Below, piece after piece: positions 41,951 through 50,101 of a DNA stretch of 64,000 nucleotides. Made by a program: the position numbers and the translations under genes. How positions within the stretch are numbered: position 1 is the first letter of the stretch; every line of letters begins with the position of its first letter. The notes beneath the pieces are model-generated. The model was given only the letters and a program-made list of their open reading frames with translations, did not search any database and was not told the origin of the DNA. The stretch lies in assembly GCA_948607205.1 (NCBI GenBank), contig CAPERS010000006.1, forward strand, positions 1 to 64,000, in the 5' to 3' direction. This DNA is from an uncultured Eubacteriales bacterium (GTDB lineage: Bacteria; Bacillota; Clostridia; Christensenellales; UBA1242).

Positions 41951-42670
41951 TTATCTTTTTCCTCTCAAAATTTCAAAAAGGATAATTCCGCATGCAACGC
42001 TTGCGTTTAGCGAATTGACTTTGCCTTTCATTGATAGGGCAAGCACACTGTCGCATTCGGTAAGAATGCTTGGCTTGATTCCTTTGCCTTCTGAACCAAT
42101 TATGACAGCAGTTCCACCGCAGAAAGTTTTGTTGAAAATGTTTTCGCCTGATGCTTCTGCACCATAAATCCAAACGCCATTGTCTTTTAAAACAGAAATT
42201 GCGTCTTTAAGATTTGTCACTTTTGCTATCATCATATTGCTTATTGCGCCGGTGCTTGAACGAATGACAGTTTCGTTAACTTGACAGGCGCGGTTTTTTG
42301 GAATGATAATTCCATGCACGCCTGCACATTCGCATGAACGAATGATTGCGCCAAAATTGTGAGGGTCTTCAATGCCATCGAGAAGAACAATGAAAGGGTC
42401 TTCATGTTTTTCTTTGGCTTTTGCCAAAATTTCATCAACCGACGCATAGACAAAATCAACACATTCGGCAATATAGCCTTGATGATGTGCTGTTTTTGAT
42501 TTTTTGTCTAGAATTTGCCTTGGGAGATATTCAACTTTAACCTTGTTAAAACTTGCAAGTGCCAAGATTTCATCACGTCTTCCTTGAAAGTTTTTGTCAA
42601 CCATGATTTTGTTTATGGTTGTGTTGCTTTTAAAAGCCTCCCTTATTGCATTTTTGCCTTCAATTAACAT
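41951..42670 (-). CDS. rlmB: 23S rRNA 2'-O-methyltransferase RlmB (TrmH/SpoU family)
   Basis: 239 aa. N-terminal substrate-binding domain begins LIEGKNAIREAFKSNTTINKIMVDK. Catalytic SPOUT domain has motif 1 DPHNFGAIIRSCECAGVHGIIIPK (about 104-127), motif 2 VIIGSEGKGI (about 187-196) and motif 3 SLNASVACGIILFEILR (about 217-233), forming the trefoil knot for AdoMet. It methylates G2251 (E. coli numbering) in the peptidyl-transferase centre. It lies between mrnC and sigH in the conserved Firmicutes order. Confidence 0.92.
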   Translation of the reverse strand: MLIEGKNAIREAFKSNTTINKIMVDKNFQGRRDEILALASFNKVKVEYLPRQILDKKSKTAHHQGYIAECVDFVYASVDEILAKAKEKHEDPFIVLLDGIEDPHNFGAIIRSCECAGVHGIIIPKNRACQVNETVIRSSTGAISNMMIAKVTNLKDAISVLKDNGVWIYGAEASGENIFNKTFCGGTAVIIGSEGKGIKPSILTECDSVLALSMKGKVNSLNASVACGIILFEILRGKR

Positions 42671-42721
42671 TTATTTTTGCCTTTTAAATTTGGTTGTGTA
42701 TTGATTTTATGTAAAAAATCA

Positions 42722-43114
42722 TTAATCTTTTTTCACTGAGAATTCGAGAATTTCATTGAGTCTCTCAGTATTTTCACTCAGGTATAGAAAACCAATAAGT
42801 GCTTCAAACGCTGTTGCATAGGAGTAGTCCTTTATGCTTGCATTTTTTGCCTGATGTTTTGGCTTTGCATTGCGTGCTCGGCGAACGATTTCACTTTCCT
42901 CTTCACTGAGAGAGGGGAGAAGTCTTTCCAAAACTTTTGCCTGCGCAGAGGCTTTGCATAGCGCAGATGCTTTTCCATGGAAATCGTCCATCTTGCCACA
43001 ATATTGCATCAAAACATATTCACGAACAAAGTTGGTGTGAATGCTGTCACCAAGAAAGGCAAGCGAGAGAAGATTTTCTAATTTGAGTTTTTGAAGAAGT
43101 TCTTGTTTTGTCAC
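42722..43114 (-). CDS. mrnC: Mini-ribonuclease III
   Basis: 130 aa RNase III catalytic domain without a dsRNA-binding domain. LLSLAFLGDSIHTNFVREYVL (about 15-35) is the signature helix with the catalytic acidic residue, and YATAFEALIGFLYLSENTERL (about 98-118) is the second metal-binding helix. In Bacillus this enzyme matures 23S rRNA ends. The start is GTG at 43114, preceded by GCGAGG. Order mrnC-rlmB-sigH is conserved; ychF lies just upstream (12 bp). Confidence 0.9.
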   Translation of the reverse strand: MTKQELLQKLKLENLLSLAFLGDSIHTNFVREYVLMQYCGKMDDFHGKASALCKASAQAKVLERLLPSLSEEESEIVRRARNAKPKHQAKNASIKDYSYATAFEALIGFLYLSENTERLNEILEFSVKKD

Positions 43115-43126
43115 AAATGCCTCGCT

Positions 43127-44218
43127 TTAAACGTTAAAACGGAACAAAACAACATCGCCGTCAACAAAAACATAGTCCTTTCCTTCAATGCGCACTTTGC
43201 CTTTTTCTTTTGCTTTGACAAAACTTCCGCACTCAACAAGGTCACCATAAGAAACTATTTCTGCTTTTATGAAACCTTTTTCGAAATCGGAGTGAATTTT
43301 TCCGGCAGCCTGAGGTGCTTTTGTGCCTTTTTTGATTGTCCAAGCACGCACTTCTTTTTCGCCGGCTGTTAAATAACTCATAAGGCCAAGCAGGTCATAA
43401 CTTGCTGAAACCAATTTTTCAAGTCCGCTTTCTTTGATGCCGAGTTCATCTTTGAAAACTTGACGCTCTTCTTCTGGAAGAGAAATAAGTTCTTCTTCAA
43501 TCTTTGCGCAAAGAGAGATAACTTTTGCATTTTCTTTTGAAGCATAATCTCTAACGCGTTTGACATGTTCGTTTTCGCTTTTGCCAAGGTCATCTTCGCC
43601 AACGTTTGCCACGTAAATAAGTGGTTTTGCTGTGAGAAGTTGAAGATTTTTAAGTATCAATTTTTCTTCTTCATCATATTCAAGCGTTCTTGCCATTTGA
43701 TTGTTTTCAAGCGCCTCTTTAACCTTTTTCATAAGTTCCACGCTTGCAATCAAACTTTTATCGCCTGTTTTAACAAGTTTTGCATCTTTTTCAAGTTTTT
43801 TTGTCACTTGTTCAAGGTCTGCAAGCGCCAGTTCAAGATTGATAACTTCAATATCAGCAATTGGGTCAATTTTGCCACTTACATGAATGATTTTTTCATT
43901 TTCAAAGCATCTGACCACATGCACAATGGCATCAACTTCGCGAATATGGCTTAAAAATTTGTTTCCAAGCCCTTCGCCTTTGCTTGCGCCTGCGACAAGC
44001 CCTGCGATATCCACAAATTCAATGGATGCAGGTGTGATTTTTTGTGTGTTATACATTTTTCCAAGCACAATGAGTCTTTCATCTGGCACATCAACAATGC
44101 CAACATTTGGTTCAATTGTGCAAAATGGATAGTTGGCACTCTCTGCGCCTGCTTCTGTGATAGCATTAAAGAGAGTGCTTTTTCCAACGTTTGGGAGTCC
44201 TACTACGCCAATTTTCAT
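43127..44218 (-). CDS. ychF: Redox-regulated ATPase YchF
   Basis: 363 aa, normal length. P-loop GLPNVGKSTLFNAI (6-19), switch/DxxG motif VDIAGLVAGASKGEGLGNKFL (about 68-88), the NxxE-type NVGE replacing NKxD (specific for ATP-binding OLA1/YchF), and a C-terminal TGS domain with RAWTIKKGTKAPQAAGKIHSDFEKGFIKAE. It binds ribosomes and is involved in stress responses. AAAGGAAATAAT precedes the ATG. The 1879-aa gene ends 11 bp upstream on the same strand. Confidence 0.95.
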   Translation of the reverse strand: MKIGVVGLPNVGKSTLFNAITEAGAESANYPFCTIEPNVGIVDVPDERLIVLGKMYNTQKITPASIEFVDIAGLVAGASKGEGLGNKFLSHIREVDAIVHVVRCFENEKIIHVSGKIDPIADIEVINLELALADLEQVTKKLEKDAKLVKTGDKSLIASVELMKKVKEALENNQMARTLEYDEEEKLILKNLQLLTAKPLIYVANVGEDDLGKSENEHVKRVRDYASKENAKVISLCAKIEEELISLPEEERQVFKDELGIKESGLEKLVSASYDLLGLMSYLTAGEKEVRAWTIKKGTKAPQAAGKIHSDFEKGFIKAEIVSYGDLVECGSFVKAKEKGKVRIEGKDYVFVDGDVVLFRFNV

Positions 44219-44229
44219 ATTATTTCCTT

Positions 44230-47200
44230 TTATTGTTTTCCGTCTTCATTTTCATTTTTTTCTGTTTTAATTTGAGGTATTTCGTTGTTTTGCAAGAGTT
44301 CTTCGAAAGCTTTTTTCTCTTCCTCATTTAAAATGCCTTGTTCTTTCTTGCGTTCAAGTTCCTTTTTCTTTTCTTCATCAAGTTGTTTCTTTTTCTCGTC
44401 CTCATCTTTTTCTTTGACATCTTTGCTTTTGATTCTAAAAACGAAAGTTGAGTTTGTTTTGCCTTTATCGGTCACATTCTTTGAAAATTTTGAAATAACT
44501 TTTTTGAAGGCTTTTTCGCTCTTAGACGACTTCACGCTCTTTTCATTTGACATTTTGCCAATTGATGCATTGAACGATTCAATTGAAAAGTCTTTGTTTG
44601 AACTTGCAAAAGTTTTTGGGTCAACATTGAGCGCTTTAAGGCATGCTTGAAATTTCTCACTCTTTGTCAGTTCGAAAAGTTTATCTCTAAGAAGGCCTTC
44701 ATCTCCTGTCTGGAAGTTTTGGGCGGAAAATTCTTTGTTGACTTTGTTTATCATATCAGTCATTTCTTGAAGCGCTGAATTTTTGGTGTAAGCGGTTATC
44801 GCTTTGTTTTCTTTATCTGAGATATTTTGCTCAGTTGAAGACTTTTTGAGTGTTTCTCTTCCAGCCCTGAAATGTGCCTTAGCACTTTCTTTAGTCACTT
44901 TTTGTTCAAGCGCTCTGAGGTTTCTTGTTGTGTCTTGAAGTCCTGCAATTTCACTGCCTTTAATCATTTTTTTGATGTCTTTTTCATCAAGAGTTGTGCA
45001 TGCAATCAAGAATTCATCAGTGAGAATCTTGTCAAATGCATTAACATAAGTCAAATTTTCCATTGCTATTTCATTTTTCATTGTTTTAAATTTGTCAAAA
45101 ATTGCTTGTCTTAAAATAGGGGTCATATCTTTTGTTGAACTATCATTTTTGAGGTTTGCTTTCACTTGAAGCACAATGTCTGCAAAAATTTGTGTATCAG
45201 TTTCAAAGATAGGTGTGTTTCTATCTTGCTTTTTCACTTCATTATTGACAATTGATATAATTGAATTTAACTTTTCTTCAAGTCTTGGGTCGTCTGGTGA
45301 AAACTTGGTTGATTCAATCATCTTTTTGATTGCGTCTTCGCCAAGGTTTCTGCCATCAAGGCGTTTGCTTGACTTGCAGTGTTCAATCAATTTTTCTTGA
45401 AGTTCGCTTGCATTTTGAATGTCACCATTTTTAACATCGTTCTTGATTTTGTCACAAATTACAGGAGCAAATTTTTCAAGAGCAGGAGTGATAATTTTTT
45501 TAATAAATTCATTTTGTTGAGCGTAAGCATTTTCGATTCCGTGCTTTGCACTTACAGCATATTCTTTTGCAGAGAAATCATCTTCTTCACTTTCAGTTTG
45601 AAGTTCGTCAAGGTTTTTGACTTGATTCATATACATATCGTTCAAAATATTAAATTTAATATAACTTCTGATTTCGCCATTTGCAAGAGCGTTTGCAAGT
45701 GTAAGAATTTTTGTGCTGTTATCTTCGCTTAGAGTATCATCGTTTGAAAGCGTAACAAGGTTGATAAGCAGTTTTTCTTGCTCTGCGTTCACTTCCATAT
45801 TGTTTGACTTAAGAATGTTTTTAACATTCTTTTCATAATCTTTGACATCTTTTGGGTCAAAATTTTTGTTTTTGATAAGTTCTGCTGTCTTTTTAGGAAG
45901 TTGCTTGAAGAGAGTTTCAACTTGTTTGTCAATATTTTCTTCAATATTTTTGTTTGCATCATGAAGAGAAATCAAAGTTTTGATTTCATTATCATCAGAT
46001 AAATTGTCACCCGTTAAAGCCATAATTTCTTTGTTTTTAAGGATTTCATCAAGTTCAAGTTTGCTTAGCATTTCCTTATTTGCTTGGCTCTTGACTTTTG
46101 AAATGAGGACTTGTCTGATATATTTTTCAATTTCTCTTTCAAAGTTCATGATTGGCTCAGTGAGTTTTGCAGAGAATGGAACGATTGAGAAATTTGATTT
46201 CAATGCAGTTGGATTGAATTGTTGTGAAAGTGATTCAAAGAAATCAGTTTGCTCAAGGAGATGATTTCGCTTTTGCAAGAGTTCTTTAATGTTGTTGCTT
46301 TTTGCATGACTTTGCACTGACATAAGTTCGGTTGTGAAAACTTTTCTGCCGAAAATAAAGCCGTTGTCGCCACCATTTCCAAACATGCTTGTTTCTGCTC
46401 CGTCTGTTATTTGAGATAATGAATTTTCAGTTGCTCCTGCAAACTTGCCATATTTTTCAAAATAGTTTTCGGCGTCTTGAAGATTTGCCACTGCGCTTGC
46501 ATAGGCATATTGTTTTGTCATGTTGACAATATCTTGTTTAGTAGGGCAGACTGGCTGATTTTCAGTTGCCATAACTTTTGTTGTGAAGTTCATTGCTTCT
46601 GCAAAGGCTTCACGTTGCTGGCTGTCGATATCACGTTTTTTCTGATATTGTCCAAGTTCGTATGCTCGTTGTTGTGCACTTTCAATGTCTTTCACGCCAT
46701 CTGCAACCAATGAGCAAACTTGGCCGTGAATGTTTTCTGAAAAGATAGAATAGAAATTGTCAACAACTTGAGGATTGTGTTGTTCCGAAAAAGCATAGTG
46801 TTGAGCAATCGCATTTTTATGCTTTTCAACCATTTGGAGAATTTGAGCATCGTTGAAAGTTGCTTCTCTTTTTCCGTTTTCGCTAAGGTTTTCACCTGTC
46901 AAGATGCGTTTAACAAAAATTTCACTTCCGTTGATTATCATTTCGTCGTTTGCTTTTTTTGCTTGTTGAACTTTGGCTTGTGAGCCGTTATATTGGCTGA
47001 GTTTGTCAAGAGTATTTTTTGTTCTTGCATGAGCGCCAAGTTGTTCACTGAGTTTTGCTTTTATCTCACTGTTTGCTTCTGAGAAATGCTTATTGATAAT
47101 TTCATCAATATCTTTTTGGTTGCTGTGGTCATTGATTTTTTTGATATCTTCAATAATCTTAGCATTCTTGTTGTTTCCGTTTGCGCCATAAACTTTGATA

Positions 47201-49869
47201 TATTCTTTCTGAAGTTCTTGTGCGTTTGAAAATTTTGTAGGGTCAATTTCAGGGAAAGCGCCATTTGCAATTGCAAAATTAACAAAGTTTGTTGCGCTAG
47301 GGCAGAAAGATTTGACGCCATTCATAACTTTTTTGCGTTGTTCATCGTTAAGCAAAATATCTTTTGAGATAAGTTTGTTATTTTCGTCAAATGATGATGT
47401 GCGGAAATATTTATCAACGAATTCATTTTGAATTTCGGCTGTAACACCAAAGCTGTTCATTTTTCTCATGTCTGAAAGCATGTCCATGCGAAGTTCCATG
47501 TGCTGTTCATCCATAAACTGTTCCATTGAGTTCACTTCTGGAATCATTCCATCCTCAATTGCTTGCATGATAAATTCATTATAGAATGGGTCAGTTTGAA
47601 CATTCTCAGCCATTTCATTTTCCACTTTTGCGTGGTTTTCAATTGCAGTGTCAAGATTTTTTTCTTGTTCCCAGAATTGTTCTTGTTGATTTTCAATTTC
47701 GCGTTCAAGTTCAGTGAGTGGGTCAAGATAGCGAGTGTATGTTTTGATAAGTGGATTTTTGAGTTTGTCAATGCTTGCAGCATAAGCCATACCGCCAACT
47801 GTGGAAGCAACGGCAACTGCGCTGACAACAACGGCAGCAACTGCGCCAAGTCCAAGCAGTGGGGCAATCAACAAAAGTGCAAGGCCGAAAATTATCATAA
47901 TATCGGCAGGAGTTTCTTGAAATTTTCTTTTTGTGCGGTCAATCTCTTCGGTTTCGCGCTCGGTTTGAGTGAAATTGTCAACAATAGGCTTCAGTGCTTT
48001 TTCTTCGTTTTGAGGTTGCTCCTCTTGTTCCTTTTTGTCGTTCCCATTGTTTCCGTCACCTCCATCACCAGCAGGAGTTTCAGTTTCTTCTGGTTGTTCA
48101 ATATCTTCTTGCTCTTGTGGCTTTTCATCAACTTGTTCTTCTTGTGCCTGTGGCTTAGAAGCAATGTTGAAGGTGATAGGCTTAATTTCTTGAGGAGTAA
48201 AATCGTGAAGGTCACGAGAATCAGCATCTTCAACAACAAAATTGAAGTTTTCAAGCGTTCCATAACTGTTTGTTGATTGAAGTGCGGTGATGTTTGGATT
48301 GCCCAAAAAATCTTCAAATGATTTAAAGACTTTAAGTCTTGCCTCATCAAATTTAAAATCTTTTAAGTCAGCAGTTCTTTCTTGTTTTGACTTTGAAGAC
48401 CAGTTTTCAATTTTGCCAATTGGGATTGAGTATTGAGTTTTGTTTGCTTGGAAAACAAGGCTGAAAACTCCATCTCTGAACATGCGTTTATAATCCTTTA
48501 ACTCTGCCCAAGAACCTTGCTTTGCACTATCTTTTGCGCCCAAGTTAATATAACATTTGCCATTGGTCTTTGTAAGAAAATATTTTTGAATATCTCCATT
48601 GGCGTCTGCAATATTAAGAACTGAAATGGAAGAAGTGGCTTGTCCAGCTTTGTTTGAAGTGATTGCAAACTCTTGCAAAAATTCTTGTTCTTTTGTTTCT
48701 TCTTTTTCATTGTTTTTGATATTTGCATAAAGAAGAACAAGTTGATTTAAATATGCATCTCTAAGTCCGCTTCCATTTGTTCCCATATTTAAAGATTTAG
48801 TGGCAACATAACTGTCGTTTTTTGAGAACAGCCTTTCAACAAGACCTGTTGAAACGGTTGGATTCAATATTGCTTGTGAACCATCCATATTTTGTGCAAC
48901 GAAAGAATATTCCTTGCCTTCGCAAGAAAGTTTTGCGCCGAGTGGTCCAACTTCAAGGGTGTATTCCTTAACAGTTCCGTCAGACGATTCCACATTTAAG
49001 GTGAGTGAATTGTTTGTTGAGGTGAGTGTTATTGGAGATTTAGCATCGTTAGGCTTTACTTCAAGTTTTGCAATGCCATTTTCTGATTGAATATCAAGAC
49101 CTTCAAAAAGTGCTTTTGGAAATTTAACAAAAACATTATCGCCTTCTTGCTCTAAACGGAATAAATCCTTGTCATCTTGTGAAAAGGCAATCAAAAGGTT
49201 GTTATCATTGACCATAGCCAAAGTTTGTTTATGATTAACTTCGCCGACATTAACGTTGTTGTTAATTGACTGAGTTTGAGCACCTGAAAGCCTTTCAAGT
49301 TTAGGCAAGGTCCGTGCTTTTGCTTGCGCCTCTGCCTGTGCCAGCAACTGTTCGAGATTGTTGTTAAAATTTTCTGACGCCTTTTTCAATTCGTTTGGGT
49401 TTCTTTCAGGTTCAGATGAAGGCTGTTCTTGCGATTCTTCAAGTTCTCTGAATTTTTTCATTGCTAATTCCATTGCTTCAAGTTTTATCTTTTCTTGTTC
49501 CAATGGCTCTATTTTTTCAGTAGGCTTTTCTTGGGCTTTCTTTTTGCTCTCTTTTATTTGCTTTTGTATATATTCTCGGTATATATCTTTTGAAGCATCA
49601 TCAAGAAGAGAATTCATTTCTCCTTTTGATTTTGAAATTTTGTAGCGAGTGGCTTCATCAACGTCTACACGATTTAGTGCATTTTTTCCAGCGCTATAAA
49701 TGTAGTTCTCTTGTTGAGACTCTTTTTTGTTCTTAAATTCATCAAGTTCAGTTGCTTCTTGCATTGCTTGATAAATTTTAGCAAAGATTTCTTTACCTTT
49801 TTCGCTAAGAAAATTAAATTTAACACTAAACTTTTCTTCAAAATAACTTTTATCTTTTCTTTCCAACAT
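44230..49869 (-). CDS. Giant orphan protein (1879 aa) with membrane hairpin and long coiled-coil region
   Basis: Not recognised. Residues 1-200 are Lys/Glu/Gln-rich helices with probable coiled coil; about 200-590 is a beta-rich segment (KLEVKPNDAKSPITLTSTNN...); about 595-640 is a Glu/Gln/Gly-rich linker (DGGDGNNGNDKKEQEEQPQNE); about 657-700 holds two adjacent membrane segments (IMIIFGLALLLIAPLLGLGA / VVVSAVAVASTVGGMAYAAS); about 715-1830 is almost entirely charged helix; the end is Lys/Glu-rich. No signal peptide, so both large parts may be cytoplasmic, held by a membrane hairpin. GAGGTG precedes the ATG and a consensus promoter lies upstream. Confidence 0.75.
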   Translation of the reverse strand: MLERKDKSYFEEKFSVKFNFLSEKGKEIFAKIYQAMQEATELDEFKNKKESQQENYIYSAGKNALNRVDVDEATRYKISKSKGEMNSLLDDASKDIYREYIQKQIKESKKKAQEKPTEKIEPLEQEKIKLEAMELAMKKFRELEESQEQPSSEPERNPNELKKASENFNNNLEQLLAQAEAQAKARTLPKLERLSGAQTQSINNNVNVGEVNHKQTLAMVNDNNLLIAFSQDDKDLFRLEQEGDNVFVKFPKALFEGLDIQSENGIAKLEVKPNDAKSPITLTSTNNSLTLNVESSDGTVKEYTLEVGPLGAKLSCEGKEYSFVAQNMDGSQAILNPTVSTGLVERLFSKNDSYVATKSLNMGTNGSGLRDAYLNQLVLLYANIKNNEKEETKEQEFLQEFAITSNKAGQATSSISVLNIADANGDIQKYFLTKTNGKCYINLGAKDSAKQGSWAELKDYKRMFRDGVFSLVFQANKTQYSIPIGKIENWSSKSKQERTADLKDFKFDEARLKVFKSFEDFLGNPNITALQSTNSYGTLENFNFVVEDADSRDLHDFTPQEIKPITFNIASKPQAQEEQVDEKPQEQEDIEQPEETETPAGDGGDGNNGNDKKEQEEQPQNEEKALKPIVDNFTQTERETEEIDRTKRKFQETPADIMIIFGLALLLIAPLLGLGAVAAVVVSAVAVASTVGGMAYAASIDKLKNPLIKTYTRYLDPLTELEREIENQQEQFWEQEKNLDTAIENHAKVENEMAENVQTDPFYNEFIMQAIEDGMIPEVNSMEQFMDEQHMELRMDMLSDMRKMNSFGVTAEIQNEFVDKYFRTSSFDENNKLISKDILLNDEQRKKVMNGVKSFCPSATNFVNFAIANGAFPEIDPTKFSNAQELQKEYIKVYGANGNNKNAKIIEDIKKINDHSNQKDIDEIINKHFSEANSEIKAKLSEQLGAHARTKNTLDKLSQYNGSQAKVQQAKKANDEMIINGSEIFVKRILTGENLSENGKREATFNDAQILQMVEKHKNAIAQHYAFSEQHNPQVVDNFYSIFSENIHGQVCSLVADGVKDIESAQQRAYELGQYQKKRDIDSQQREAFAEAMNFTTKVMATENQPVCPTKQDIVNMTKQYAYASAVANLQDAENYFEKYGKFAGATENSLSQITDGAETSMFGNGGDNGFIFGRKVFTTELMSVQSHAKSNNIKELLQKRNHLLEQTDFFESLSQQFNPTALKSNFSIVPFSAKLTEPIMNFEREIEKYIRQVLISKVKSQANKEMLSKLELDEILKNKEIMALTGDNLSDDNEIKTLISLHDANKNIEENIDKQVETLFKQLPKKTAELIKNKNFDPKDVKDYEKNVKNILKSNNMEVNAEQEKLLINLVTLSNDDTLSEDNSTKILTLANALANGEIRSYIKFNILNDMYMNQVKNLDELQTESEEDDFSAKEYAVSAKHGIENAYAQQNEFIKKIITPALEKFAPVICDKIKNDVKNGDIQNASELQEKLIEHCKSSKRLDGRNLGEDAIKKMIESTKFSPDDPRLEEKLNSIISIVNNEVKKQDRNTPIFETDTQIFADIVLQVKANLKNDSSTKDMTPILRQAIFDKFKTMKNEIAMENLTYVNAFDKILTDEFLIACTTLDEKDIKKMIKGSEIAGLQDTTRNLRALEQKVTKESAKAHFRAGRETLKKSSTEQNISDKENKAITAYTKNSALQEMTDMINKVNKEFSAQNFQTGDEGLLRDKLFELTKSEKFQACLKALNVDPKTFASSNKDFSIESFNASIGKMSNEKSVKSSKSEKAFKKVISKFSKNVTDKGKTNSTFVFRIKSKDVKEKDEDEKKKQLDEEKKKELERKKEQGILNEEEKKAFEELLQNNEIPQIKTEKNENEDGKQ

Positions 49870-49904
49870 AAAAATTTCACCTCGTTATAATTTAATATAA
49901 ATAT

Positions 49905-49933
49905 ATAATAGCATATATTTATCTTATTGTCAA
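49905..49933 (-). promoter_or_regulatory. Promoter of the giant orphan gene
   Basis: Perfect TTGACA (49928-49933), 17-base spacer, TATTAT (49905-49910) on the minus strand. A C-rich CCCCACTCCC directly precedes the -35. Confidence 0.75.
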
Positions 49934-50101
49934 GGGAGTGGGGTTTTAGTCATAAATTTTTTGTGCAAAATTATATGGTGAGTTATTTGCCGAAAAATGT
50001 TGATAAAATTCTCCAAAATGGCTATATTTCGCATATAATTTGTCCAAAAAATTTGTAATTTTGTTTAAAGTTTGCTAGAATAGAGAAAAATAGGAGTGAA
50101 A

